Assembly (NCBI RefSeq): GCF_052180275.1 | Contig: NZ_CP197465.1 | Span: forward strand, 2,852,001 to 2,916,000 | Direction: 5' to 3' | DNA: 64,000 bases | Source of the DNA: Kumtagia sp052180275 | GTDB lineage: Bacteria > Pseudomonadota > Alphaproteobacteria > Rhizobiales > Rhizobiaceae | Part shown: in pieces, positions 7,824 through 14,951 of the stretch | Layout: each line of letters opens with the position of its first letter | Numbering within the stretch: position 1 is the stretch's first letter | Program-made: the position numbers and the translations under genes | The notes under the pieces: generated by a model | Database searches by the model: none | Told to the model about the DNA's origin: nothing | What the model saw: the letters and a program-made list of their open reading frames with translations, nothing else

Positions 7824-9188
7824 ATGGCCGCTGGTCAATTCAAGGAGGGTGTGGCCGGCGGACGGCTGGCACCCTCGCAATATGCCGAGAATTTCTCCGA
7901 CCTGCACCCGCCGCTGGATCATCATGAGGCGCTGGTCGAGTCCGATCGCTGCTATTTCTGCTACGACGCGCCGTGCATGAATGCGTGCCCGACCTCGATC
8001 GACATCCCGCTGTTCATCCGCCAGATTTCCACCGGCAACCCGATCGGGTCGGCCAAGACCATTTTCGACCAGAACATCCTGGGCGGCATGTGCGCCCGCG
8101 TCTGCCCGACCGAGACGCTGTGCGAGGAAGTGTGCGTGCGCGAGACGGCGGAGGGCAAGCCGGTGCAGATCGGCCGGCTGCAGCGCTACGCGACCGACAC
8201 CGCGATGCGGCAGGGCAAGCAGTTTTACGAGCGCGCCGCGCCGAGCGGCAAGACGGTCGCCGTGGTCGGAGCGGGGCCGGCCGGGCTCGCCGCCGCGCAC
8301 CGGCTGGCGCGCCACGGCCACTACGTGACCATCTTCGAGGCGCGGCAGAAATCCGGCGGGCTCAACGAATATGGCATCGCGGCCTATAAAAGCGTCGATG
8401 ATTTCGCGCGCGCCGAAGTCGACTATGTGACGGCGATCGGCGGCATTTCGATCGAGAACGGCAAGGCGCTGGGGCGCGACATCCAGCTTTCCGAACTGAC
8501 GGCGAAGTATGACGCGGTGTTCCTCGGCATGGGCATGGCCGGCGTCAATGCGCTGCGCGCCGAGGGCGAGGACGCGGACGGGGTCCGCGACGCAGTGGAA
8601 TTCATCGCCGAACTGCGACAGGCGTCCGAGCTTTCCGGCCTGCCGGTCGGGCGGCGGGTGGTGGTGATCGGCGGCGGCATGACGGCGGTGGACGCCGCGG
8701 TGCAATCGAAACTGCTCGGCGCGGAAGAAGTCACCATCTGCTACCGGCGCGGCCAGGAACACATGAACGCCTCGGAATACGAGCAGGATCTGGCCGCCGC
8801 CAACGGCGTCACCATCCGCCACTGGATGCAGCCGAAGCGGGTGATTGCCGAGGGCGGCAAGGTGGTCGGCATCGAACTCGAATACACCGCGCTGGCCGGC
8901 GACAGGCTGGCGGGAACCGGCGAACTTCTTATGCTCCCCGCCGACCAGGTGTTCAAGGCGATCGGCCAGATTTTCGTGCCGGCGGCGCTGAACGGCAGCG
9001 GGGCGGTCATTGCCTTGGAAGGAGGGCGTATAAAAGTCGATGCCGAGGGCCGGACTTCGCTGGCAAAGGTATGGGCCGGCGGCGACTGTGTCGCCGACGC
9101 GCGCGAGGATCTGACGGTCTCGGCGGTGGCCGCGGGGCGCGATGCGGCGGAGAGCATTCACCGGGCACTCGTCTCGCGAGGAGCCTAG
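7824..9188 (+). CDS. preT: NAD-dependent dihydropyrimidine dehydrogenase, PreT subunit
   Basis: 454-residue flavin/iron-sulfur subunit that passes electrons from NAD(P)H to PreA for reduction of uracil or thymine to the 5,6-dihydro base. The N-terminal Fe-S cluster region has CYFCYDAPCMNACPTSIDIP and GGMCARVCPTETLCEEVC. The FAD site VAVVGAGPAGLAAAHRLA is at about residue 150 and the NAD site VVVIGGGMTAVDAA at about 280. ATG 7824 was chosen over an upstream TTG because the family starts close to this point. It is the first gene of the split preT-preA pair and a RutR-like site precedes it. Its last four bases overlap the end of the convergent hicA. Confidence 0.93.
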   Translation: MAAGQFKEGVAGGRLAPSQYAENFSDLHPPLDHHEALVESDRCYFCYDAPCMNACPTSIDIPLFIRQISTGNPIGSAKTIFDQNILGGMCARVCPTETLCEEVCVRETAEGKPVQIGRLQRYATDTAMRQGKQFYERAAPSGKTVAVVGAGPAGLAAAHRLARHGHYVTIFEARQKSGGLNEYGIAAYKSVDDFARAEVDYVTAIGGISIENGKALGRDIQLSELTAKYDAVFLGMGMAGVNALRAEGEDADGVRDAVEFIAELRQASELSGLPVGRRVVVIGGGMTAVDAAVQSKLLGAEEVTICYRRGQEHMNASEYEQDLAAANGVTIRHWMQPKRVIAEGGKVVGIELEYTALAGDRLAGTGELLMLPADQVFKAIGQIFVPAALNGSGAVIALEGGRIKVDAEGRTSLAKVWAGGDCVADAREDLTVSAVAAGRDAAESIHRALVSRGA

Positions 9189-9421
9189 AGCAGCGCGATG
9201 AACTCGTCGGCAGAAAGGCCTGCTTCCTCCAGAATGGCGGACAACGTACCGACGGGTATCTGTCTGCTGCCATGGACAGGCACGGAGACCATTCTCCGCG
9301 GAGGTCCGGTATGCGTCAGAACATGATGGCTGCCGTGGACGTGGCGCAGTTCGAACCCCGCCCTGCGAAGCGCGCGGACGACTTCCTTGCCGCCGACAAC
9401 TGGAAGCCGGCGCGGATTCAC
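9185..9421 (-). CDS. hicA: HicA-type toxin (mRNA interferase)
   Basis: 78 residues with the dsRBD-like HicA fold. GKEVVRALRRAGFELRHVHG is followed by GSHHVL, where the conserved His is catalytic in characterised HicA RNases. The C-terminus VPVHGSRQIPVGTLSAILEE is also typical. The start is GTG 9421, three bases after the hicB stop, so the two are co-transcribed with the antitoxin first. The 3' end overlaps the convergent preT stop by four bases, which places this module inside the pyrimidine operon. Confidence 0.88.
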   Translation of the reverse strand: MNPRRLPVVGGKEVVRALRRAGFELRHVHGSHHVLTHTGPPRRMVSVPVHGSRQIPVGTLSAILEEAGLSADEFIALL

Positions 9422-9424
9422 CGG

Positions 9425-9664
9425 TCAGGCTGCTATGGTAAGCGTGTCTATGCGGGTTTCGATGTCGGGCGGTATGTCGATGCCGTCTTCTCTGTAGACG
9501 TTGAGGACGGCCTCGATCGCCTCCCGCGCATTGGTCAGCGCTTCCTCGTAGGTGGCTCCATAGGTGACGACCGGGGGCAGGGCAGGGACGCGGACGGTGA
9601 AACCGCCCTGCGGCTCGGGCAGCAGATGGATAGTGAAGCGTCTCTCTGTGGTCATCCTTCGCAA
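9425..9664 (-). CDS. hicB: HicB-family antitoxin, short form
   Basis: 79 residues: an N-terminal partial RNase H-like fold (FTIHLLPEPQGGFTVRVPALP, then GATYEEALTNAREAIEAVL), as in HicB antitoxins that bind HicA. It ends soon after DIPPDIETRIDTLTI and therefore lacks the C-terminal HTH or ribbon-helix-helix DNA-binding domain of longer HicB proteins, so autoregulation would need another factor. A start at the fourth codon (MTTERRF) is also possible. Confidence 0.85.
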   Translation of the reverse strand: MRRMTTERRFTIHLLPEPQGGFTVRVPALPPVVTYGATYEEALTNAREAIEAVLNVYREDGIDIPPDIETRIDTLTIAA

Positions 9665-9732
9665 CCTCTCGGCGACAGTCCGTGCCTAACCAAACATATT
9701 ACCGCACCAGGAAATCTCCAACTCCGGAGATC

Positions 9733-9767
9733 CCATGGCTGACATCCGCAGTATTCGCGTGAGGTAA
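9733..9767 (+). pseudogene. Orphan duplicate of the preA 5' end (18-bp repeat copy A)
   Basis: CCATGGCTGACATCCGCA (9733-9750) is identical to 10177-10194 at the true preA start. Here it follows its own CCGGAGAT ribosome site and reads MADIRSIRVR before a TAA at 9765-9767. It looks like the original preA start, cut off when the following 444-bp segment was inserted. It may now act as a 10-codon leader in front of the GTG start at 9774. Confidence 0.65.
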
Positions 9768-9773
9768 AGCGAC

Positions 9774-10160
9774 GTGGCTTGGACTACCGCAGGCAAGGAT
9801 TTGACTTTGGCGGCCGTGGCGGTCGGCGGCGAAGTGGCTGCGAGCATGCTCGCATTGCCAAAAATGCTGATCCTCAAATATCTGAGGCCGAAGCAGAATT
9901 CGTTTTATCTCGTTGGAGATGGGGACGAGTTGGACCTCGTCGGGATAATCGAGCGGTTCCATGGCATGGAGTTTATGCCCGGGGAACTCGAAAATGCTGT
10001 CACGTTCGGACAATTGTTCGATGTCGTCGTCAACAAACGACGACTCCGGGGCGATGATTTCGATCCACGTGTCACATGGAATGAACTGGTCGAGATTGTT
10101 GTCAATTTTTCAGGGCATCAAGCACCGGTCGACCGCGATACTACTTTCATCGCCTCCTAG
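9774..10160 (+). CDS. Hypothetical protein with an acyl-carrier-protein-like (DUF1493-like) C-terminal half
   Basis: 128 residues starting at GTG 9774, behind a GAGGT site. The central segment (GDELDLVGIIERFHGMEF, then TFGQLFDVVVNKRR) and the following DDFDPRVTWNELVEIVVNF resemble the helices of phosphopantetheine-binding/DUF1493 small proteins, but no clear DSL serine is seen, so a prosthetic group cannot be claimed. The gene sits exactly between two 18-bp copies of the preA start, suggesting that it was inserted between preT and preA. Base composition is clearly more AT-rich than preA. Function unknown. Confidence 0.6.
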   Translation: MAWTTAGKDLTLAAVAVGGEVAASMLALPKMLILKYLRPKQNSFYLVGDGDELDLVGIIERFHGMEFMPGELENAVTFGQLFDVVVNKRRLRGDDFDPRVTWNELVEIVVNFSGHQAPVDRDTTFIAS

Positions 10161-10176
10161 GCTTAATGGAGAACGT

Positions 10177-10194
10177 CCATGGCTGACATCCGCA
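10177..10194 (+). repeat. 18-bp direct repeat copy B at the preA start
   Basis: CCATGGCTGACATCCGCA, the partner of 9733-9750, contains the functional preA ATG (10179). The two copies bracket the acyl-carrier-like gene like a long target duplication. Confidence 0.85.
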
Positions 10195-11492
10195 ACGACT
10201 TCGTCGGCATCAAATCGCCAAATCCGTTCTGGCTAGCTTCGGCGCCGCCGACCGACAAGGCCTACAACGTCGTCCGCGCTTTCAAGGCGGGTTGGGGCGG
10301 CGTGGTTTGGAAGACGCTCGGCGAGGAGGGGCCGCCGGTGGTTAATGTCAATGGCCCGCGCTACGGCGCGATCTGGGGCGCCGACCGGCGTCTGCTGGGG
10401 TTGAACAACATCGAACTGATCACCGACCGCGCGCTGCAGATCAATCTGCAGGAGATGAAGCAGGTCAAGATGGACTGGCCGGACCGGGCGCTGGTCGCCT
10501 CGATCATGGTGCCCTGCGAGGAAAACGCCTGGAAGGCGATCCTGCCGCTGGTTGAGGAAACCGGCGCCGACGGCATCGAGCTGAATTTCGGCTGTCCGCA
10601 CGGCATGAGCGAACGCGGCATGGGCGCCGCGGTCGGCCAGGTGCCGGAATATATCGAGATGGTGGTGCGCTGGTGCAAGCAGTATACGCGCATGCCGGTG
10701 ATCACCAAACTCACGCCAAACATCACCGACATCCGCAAGCCGGCCCGCGCCGCGCATTCGGGCGGCACCGACGCCGTGTCGCTGATCAACACCATCAACT
10801 CGATCACCGCCGTCAATCTCGACACGTTCTCGCCGGAGCCGTCAATCGACGGACGCGGCAGCCATGGCGGCTATTGCGGCCCAGCAGTGAAGCCGATCGC
10901 GCTGAACATGGTGGCCGAGATCGCCCGCGATCCGGAAACGCGAGGCCTGCCGATCTCCGGCATCGGCGGCATCACCACCTGGCGCGACGCGGCGGAATTC
11001 CTGGCGCTCGGCGCCGGCAACGTGCAGGTGTGCACGGCGGCGATGACCTACGGCTTCAAGATCGTGCAGGAGATGATCGAGGGGCTGAAGAACTGGATGG
11101 ACGAAAAGGGCCACCGCTCGCTCGACGACGTGATCGGCCGCGCCACCCCGAACGTCAGCGACTGGCAGTTCCTCAATCTCAATTATGTCGCCAAGGCGCG
11201 CATCGACCAGGATTTGTGCATCAAATGCGGCCGCTGCCACATCGCCTGCGAGGACACTTCGCACCAGGCGATCACCTCGATCGTCAACGGCGTGCGCCAT
11301 TTCGAGGTGATGGAAGACGAGTGCGTCGGCTGCAACCTCTGCGTCAACGTCTGCCCGGTGGAAGGCTGCATCACCATGGAGCCGCTTGCCGCCGGCGTCA
11401 TCGACCAGCGCACGCAAAAACCGGTGTCGCCGGTCTACGCCAACTGGACCACGCACCCGAACAACCCGATGGCGAAGGTGGCGGCGGAGTAG
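10179..11492 (+). CDS. preA: NAD-dependent dihydropyrimidine dehydrogenase, PreA subunit
   Basis: 437-residue catalytic subunit that reduces uracil and thymine with electrons from PreT. Residues 1-310 form the FMN TIM barrel (SPNPFWLASAPPTDKAYNVV near the start; GLPISGIGGITTWRDAAEFL near 260). The C-terminal region carries two [4Fe-4S] motifs, CIKCGRCHIACED and CVGCNLCVNVCPVEGC. The fold and length match bacterial PreA. A TGGAGAA site precedes the ATG. A palindromic element starts eight bases after the stop and may serve as its terminator. Confidence 0.94.
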   Translation: MADIRNDFVGIKSPNPFWLASAPPTDKAYNVVRAFKAGWGGVVWKTLGEEGPPVVNVNGPRYGAIWGADRRLLGLNNIELITDRALQINLQEMKQVKMDWPDRALVASIMVPCEENAWKAILPLVEETGADGIELNFGCPHGMSERGMGAAVGQVPEYIEMVVRWCKQYTRMPVITKLTPNITDIRKPARAAHSGGTDAVSLINTINSITAVNLDTFSPEPSIDGRGSHGGYCGPAVKPIALNMVAEIARDPETRGLPISGIGGITTWRDAAEFLALGAGNVQVCTAAMTYGFKIVQEMIEGLKNWMDEKGHRSLDDVIGRATPNVSDWQFLNLNYVAKARIDQDLCIKCGRCHIACEDTSHQAITSIVNGVRHFEVMEDECVGCNLCVNVCPVEGCITMEPLAAGVIDQRTQKPVSPVYANWTTHPNNPMAKVAAE

Positions 11493-11499
11493 AAACGCA

Positions 11500-11577
11500 G
11501 GGGACAGTTTACTTTTATCCCCTTGCGCGGCCGTCTGATCGTCGAGCCCTGTCCGGGGATAAAAGTAAACTGTCCCC
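11500..11577. repeat. Palindromic element copy 2, intergenic after preA
   Basis: Perfect 23-bp arms (11500-11522 and 11555-11577), core GGGGACAGTTTACTT extended by TTATCCCC, around a 32-bp loop. The loop is unrelated to those of the other copies. It begins eight bases after the preA stop and could stop transcription before the DoxX gene. Confidence 0.9.
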
Positions 11578-11680
11578 GGCATTCCCCGGCCCTGCGTCGC
11601 CACCTACGAATATGGTGCCCAAATACGCGCGCCGCTTTCGGTCGCACCCGCGATCGTCTATCACCGCTTGAAACAGGCGG

Positions 11681-12058
11681 GTGGACATGACGACTGCGGA
11701 ACTCCTGACGCATATCGGCCGGATCGTTTTCGGCGGTTTCTTCCTGATCGCCGGCATCCGGAATTTCCTGCATTTCCGCGAGCGCACGGAACTTTCCACC
11801 AACTACGGCTGGCGGCTTCCGGCTGTTCTGGTCGCCGTGGGCTTCGCGATGCAATTGGTCGGCGGCGTGTCACTGATCTTCAACCTGCATGCCGCGACCG
11901 GAGCCGGGTTGCTGATCGTCTTCCTCGTTGTCGCAACGTCGCTCTACCACAATTTCTTCATGTTCCAGGGCAAGGAGCGCGACCCGCATCTTTACCTGAC
12001 GCTGGTCAACATCACGCTTGCCGGCGGCCTGCTGATGATCATTGCCGACGCGCTGTAG
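11681..12058 (+). CDS. DoxX-family membrane protein
   Basis: 125-residue small integral membrane protein with about four hydrophobic segments. The conserved GRIVFGGFFLIAGIRNFLHF is in the first helix and SLYHNFFMFQGKERDP before the last. The GTG start at 11681 lines up with the start of the paralogue at 13231 (both place the GR pair at residues 13-14); ATG 11687 is the alternative. It lies upstream of an Rrf2 regulator and an AhpD-like gene, a grouping seen with redox or nitrosative stress responses. The biochemical role of DoxX proteins is poorly defined. Confidence 0.85.
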   Translation: MDMTTAELLTHIGRIVFGGFFLIAGIRNFLHFRERTELSTNYGWRLPAVLVAVGFAMQLVGGVSLIFNLHAATGAGLLIVFLVVATSLYHNFFMFQGKERDPHLYLTLVNITLAGGLLMIIADAL

Positions 12059-12130
12059 CCAGCCTCGGTCACTCCAGGAAACGAGCAAAAGCTGCCACCA
12101 GAATAGGAGACATAATCGCTACGCTTATTG

Positions 12131-12170
12131 TGGATAAAAAATATCCATGATACTAAATATCCACGATATG
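12131..12170 (+). promoter_or_regulatory. Repeated TATCCA half-sites before the rrf2-like gene
   Basis: TGGATA (12131) and TATCCA (12142) form an inverted repeat, and a further AAATATCCACGATAT follows from 12155. The AT-rich cluster ends ten bases before the GTG start of the Rrf2-family gene and is a good candidate for its own operator. Confidence 0.45.
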
Positions 12171-12180
12171 GAGATCGGCC

Positions 12181-12678
12181 GTGAAACTGAGTGAAGGCGT
12201 GGAGGCGGCGATACATTCGGCGATCGTTCTCGCCGACCTGCCCGAGGGGGCGACCCTGCCGGGGTCGGCGCTGGCCGAATATCACGGCGTCTCCGGAAGC
12301 TATCTGCTCAAGCACCTGAAGGAGCTCGTTGCCGCAAGAATCCTGGAGTCGGTGCCGGGGCCGGCCGGCGGATACCGGCTGGCGCGTGGCGTCGACAGGA
12401 TCAGCCTGCTCGACATCGTGCTGGCGGTGGAGGGGCCGCAGCCGGCCTTCCGCTGCCTGGAGATCCGGCAGAAAGGGCCGGGCGCGCTGGAAACCGCCTC
12501 CTATAAGAAGCCATGCGGCATCAACGCGGCGATGCTGAGGGCCGAGCGCGCCTATCGCGCCGTGCTCGCCGAGACAAAACTCTCCGACCTGATGGATGAG
12601 TACGAGATCGACGCTGACCCGAAGGCGGTGGCGTTCGGCTGCGCCTTCCTCGAACGTTATCAGCGCATGCCGCGCTGA
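12181..12678 (+). CDS. Rrf2-family transcriptional regulator
   Basis: 165 residues with an N-terminal winged helix (KLSEGVEAAIHSAIVLADLP; SGSYLLKHLKELVAARILES; PAGGYRLAR wing), the Rrf2 pattern. The central region has only two cysteines (FRCLEIRQ and KKPCGINA) instead of the three-Cys cluster of IscR/NsrR, so iron-sulfur sensing is uncertain. The start is GTG 12181 with a GGAG site. It precedes an AhpD-like gene by 33 bases and likely controls it and the DoxX genes. Confidence 0.87.
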   Translation: MKLSEGVEAAIHSAIVLADLPEGATLPGSALAEYHGVSGSYLLKHLKELVAARILESVPGPAGGYRLARGVDRISLLDIVLAVEGPQPAFRCLEIRQKGPGALETASYKKPCGINAAMLRAERAYRAVLAETKLSDLMDEYEIDADPKAVAFGCAFLERYQRMPR

Positions 12679-12711
12679 GCATTTTTCCTCAACCAAAAGA
12701 AAGGAACGACC

Positions 12712-13173
12712 ATGAAGACGCGCATGAACTATTTCGCCAAGGCGCCGGACCTGCTGAAGGCGGTAAGCGCCCTGGAGCAGGCGGTGCAGGACTCCGGCTT
12801 TGATCATATGCTGGTGCATCTGGTGAAGCTGCGCGCCTCGCAGATCAATGGCTGCGCCTATTGCGTCGACATGCATGTCAAGGAGGCGCGCAAGGACGGC
12901 GAGACCGAGCAGCGTATCCATTTGATCAGCGCCTGGCGCGAGAGCCCGCTCTACAGCGAGCGTGAACGCGCTGCACTGGAATGGACCGAGGCGCTGACGC
13001 TGCTGCCGCAGAGCCGCGCCGCCGATGAGTTCTACGATCCGCTGAAGACGCATTTTTCCGATGTCGAGATCGTACAACTCACCGTGCTGATCGGCGTCAT
13101 CAACACCTGGAACCGTCTCGCCGTCGGCTTCCGTTCGCAGCATCCGATCGACCGCAAGGCCGAGGCGGCCTAA
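12712..13173 (+). CDS. Carboxymuconolactone decarboxylase/AhpD-like protein
   Basis: 153-residue all-helical protein of the CMD/AhpD superfamily. The redox motif is GCAYCVDMHVKEARK, with the two-cysteine CAYC and a following His as in AhpD-like alkylhydroperoxidases. The start has a strong AAGGAACGACC site. It probably acts in peroxide or aldehyde stress with the adjacent DoxX proteins under the Rrf2 regulator. Confidence 0.9.
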   Translation: MKTRMNYFAKAPDLLKAVSALEQAVQDSGFDHMLVHLVKLRASQINGCAYCVDMHVKEARKDGETEQRIHLISAWRESPLYSERERAALEWTEALTLLPQSRAADEFYDPLKTHFSDVEIVQLTVLIGVINTWNRLAVGFRSQHPIDRKAEAA

Positions 13174-13230
13174 GGTTGCCGGGGGCGGCCGGCATGTTGC
13201 GTGCCGCCCGCGAGAACAGTGGAGGGGGCG

Positions 13231-13598
13231 ATGGATTCCGAAATGGCGGCCGTGTTGATCACGGTCGGGCGCGTCCTGCTCGGTGGCGCGTTTGCGTTCG
13301 CCGGCATCCGCAACATCGTCAACGCGAGTTGGTCAGCGGCATGATGGCGGCGCGCGGCGTGCCGATGGCAAAGCCGGTGCTTTATGCCGGCATTGTGCTG
13401 CAGATACTCGCCGGCCTGCTGCTCGTTGCCGGCCTGTGGGTGCCGTGTGCCGCGCTGGCGTTGATCGTCTTCCTGATCGCCGCCACCCCGATGTTCCACA
13501 ATTTCTGGGATTTTCAGGGACCGGAGCGCGCGGCGAAATTCAACGGCTGGATCAGCAACGCGGCAATAACGGGGGGATTGTTGATCGCGGCGGGGTGA
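13231..13598 (+). pseudogene. Second DoxX-family gene, frameshifted
   Basis: ATG 13231, behind a GGAGGGGG site, reads MDSEMAAVLITVGRVLLGGA then FAFAGIRNIVNAS and meets TGA at about 13342. The remaining DoxX sequence (LVSGMMAARGVPMAKPVLY, FLIAATPMFHNFWDFQGPER) continues in another frame to 13598. The break lies at about 13320-13325, where AACGCGAG would read through as AACCGCGAG, so one lost C explains it. It is a paralogue of the intact gene at 11681. The cause may be real mutation or an error in the sequence. Confidence 0.75.
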
Positions 13599-13617
13599 GT
13601 GAGTTGAGCGCGTGGTA

Positions 13618-13664
13618 GCGCCCCTCGCCCGCCCGAGCGAAAAGGAGGGCGGGTGAGGGGGCGC
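13618..13664. terminator. Strong inverted repeat between convergent genes
   Basis: GCGCCCCTCGCCCGCCC pairs with GGGCGGGTGAGGGGGCGC across a short loop. It lies between the DoxX pseudogene (plus) and the EthD-like gene (minus), so it could end both transcripts; no long T run is present. Confidence 0.55.
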
Positions 13665-13676
13665 CTCCTGAGACGC

Positions 13677-13985
13677 TCAAACCTCGACCGTATCGAAGAC
13701 CAGCAGGTCGACGCCGCCATCGGCGAAATTGCCGAGGTCGCCGGCGGCTGCCTGGCCTTCGGGCGAGTCGAGCCCGGCCTGGAGGTCGCCGATCGACCCG
13801 AACTCCAGCACCGCCACCAGATGGAAATCCGACGGCCCGGCCGGCGTGTTCACGCCGCCCTTGCTGATGTCGTATTTGCGCAGGCCGGGAATCTTCTTGG
13901 CCAGCGGGATGTGGGTGGCATGGTAGTAGCGGTCGAAGGCGTCCCTGTCCTTCGGCGTCTTATAAAGAGCGATCAGTTTTGCCAT
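13677..13985 (-). CDS. EthD-domain protein
   Basis: 102-residue dimeric alpha-beta barrel protein of the EthD type. It starts MAKLIALYKTPKDRDAFDRY, followed by HIPLAKKIPGLRKYDI, the classic EthD region, and ends in the DLLVFDTVEV strand. A GGAGGAG ribosome site precedes the start. EthD proteins accompany various oxidative catabolic genes; the function here is unknown. Confidence 0.87.
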   Translation of the reverse strand: MAKLIALYKTPKDRDAFDRYYHATHIPLAKKIPGLRKYDISKGGVNTPAGPSDFHLVAVLEFGSIGDLQAGLDSPEGQAAAGDLGNFADGGVDLLVFDTVEV

Positions 13986-14079
13986 TTTTTCTCCTCCCAG
14001 TTGGAGGCGGCATGCTGACGCAAGTGGTGCGGGCGGGCAATCGGACTTTCGGGCACCCGCTGGCCTGACGGTTGCGAGC

Positions 14080-14712
14080 TCAGGACGGCGGCTTCAACCC
14101 GCCGATGAAAAGCTGCTCGAGAAACCGCGCGGCGTCCTCGAAGCGGCCTTCGCCCCCCCGATCCGGGCCGAGCACGGCGCGCACCTGCACGTCGAAATCG
14201 GCATAGTGCTGGGTGGTCGCCCAGATCGAGAAGATCAGGTGATAGGGATCGGTGCGGGCGATCTTTCCCGAACGCATCCAGCCCTTGATCACCTCGACCT
14301 TTTCGTCGACCAGCGCCTTCATGTCGCCTTCGAGGATCGGCATGACGCGCGGCGCGCCTTGCAGGATCTCGTTGGCGAACAGCCGGCTTTCGCGGGGAAA
14401 ATCGCGCGCCATCTCCAGCTTGCGTCTGATATAGCTGCGCAGCTCGGTCATCGGGTCGCCGATGTCGTCCAACTCGCGCAACGGCGCAAGCCAGGTGTCG
14501 AGCAGGCGGCGCATCAGCGTCACATGGATGTCTTCCTTGCTGCGGAAATAATAGAGCAGATTGGGCTTCGACATGCCGGCCGCCTCGGCGATCTGGTCGA
14601 CTGTGGCGCCGCGAAAACCGTGGGTGGAAAACACTTCAAGTGCAGCTTCCAGGATGAGTTCGCGCTTCTCCTGCTGGATGCGGGTGCGGGGCCGGCGCGT
14701 TGGGCTGTCCAT
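14080..14712 (-). CDS. rutR: TetR-family regulator RutR-like (pyrimidine-responsive)
   Basis: 210 residues. The N-terminal TetR HTH contains LEVFSTHGFRGATVDQIAEA and AGMSKPNLLYYFRSKEDIHV. The ligand domain matches E. coli RutR closely from memory (TWLAPLREL, RESRLFANEILQGAP, HLIFSIWATTQHYADFDVQV). In E. coli RutR binds uracil or thymine and releases DNA. It is transcribed away from the aminotransferase gene, with a matching operator between them, and lies in the middle of the pyrimidine catabolic genes, so it likely represses preT and the aminotransferase operon. Confidence 0.9.
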   Translation of the reverse strand: MDSPTRRPRTRIQQEKRELILEAALEVFSTHGFRGATVDQIAEAAGMSKPNLLYYFRSKEDIHVTLMRRLLDTWLAPLRELDDIGDPMTELRSYIRRKLEMARDFPRESRLFANEILQGAPRVMPILEGDMKALVDEKVEVIKGWMRSGKIARTDPYHLIFSIWATTQHYADFDVQVRAVLGPDRGGEGRFEDAARFLEQLFIGGLKPPS

Positions 14713-14854
14713 CAGGCGTGGCGCCTTTCGCAGCCGGCAAAACAGGTCATCTGGCCCAATCGTCTGGACCAGTTGCTATCCCGCCGTGGAACGCGATTTC
14801 GGCGCCTCATTTCCGCTACTACCGGCTTGACCGCCGATGCGGCGGTGCTAACGT

Positions 14855-14870
14855 TTGTCCAATCGGTCAA
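14855..14870 (-). promoter_or_regulatory. RutR-like operator between rutR and the aminotransferase gene
   Basis: The plus strand reads TTGTCCAATCGGTCAA, a near-perfect 16-bp palindrome close to the RutR consensus. Its complement begins TTGACCGATTG, identical to the preT site. It lies 82 bases before the aminotransferase start and 143 bases from the rutR start, so it could serve both. Confidence 0.6.
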
Positions 14871-14951
14871 AAATTTGCGTATCACCAAACGTCGCGAAGA
14901 CCAAGCGTCGGCCGTTAGCTGGTTAGGGGAATTTGTGGGAAAGGCTTGGTC

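Noticed and set aside
9699..10013. Minus-strand open frame of 104 codons across the acyl-carrier-like gene
   Set aside because: The plus-strand frame has a ribosome site, a sensible start and helix-like composition; the minus frame ends in unlikely sequence and overlaps the preA remnant.
14740..14780. A second RutR-like site at the rutR start (CCCAATCGTCTGGACCAG)
   Set aside because: Only half of the motif fits and spacing is off; too weak to call next to the clear site at 14855.
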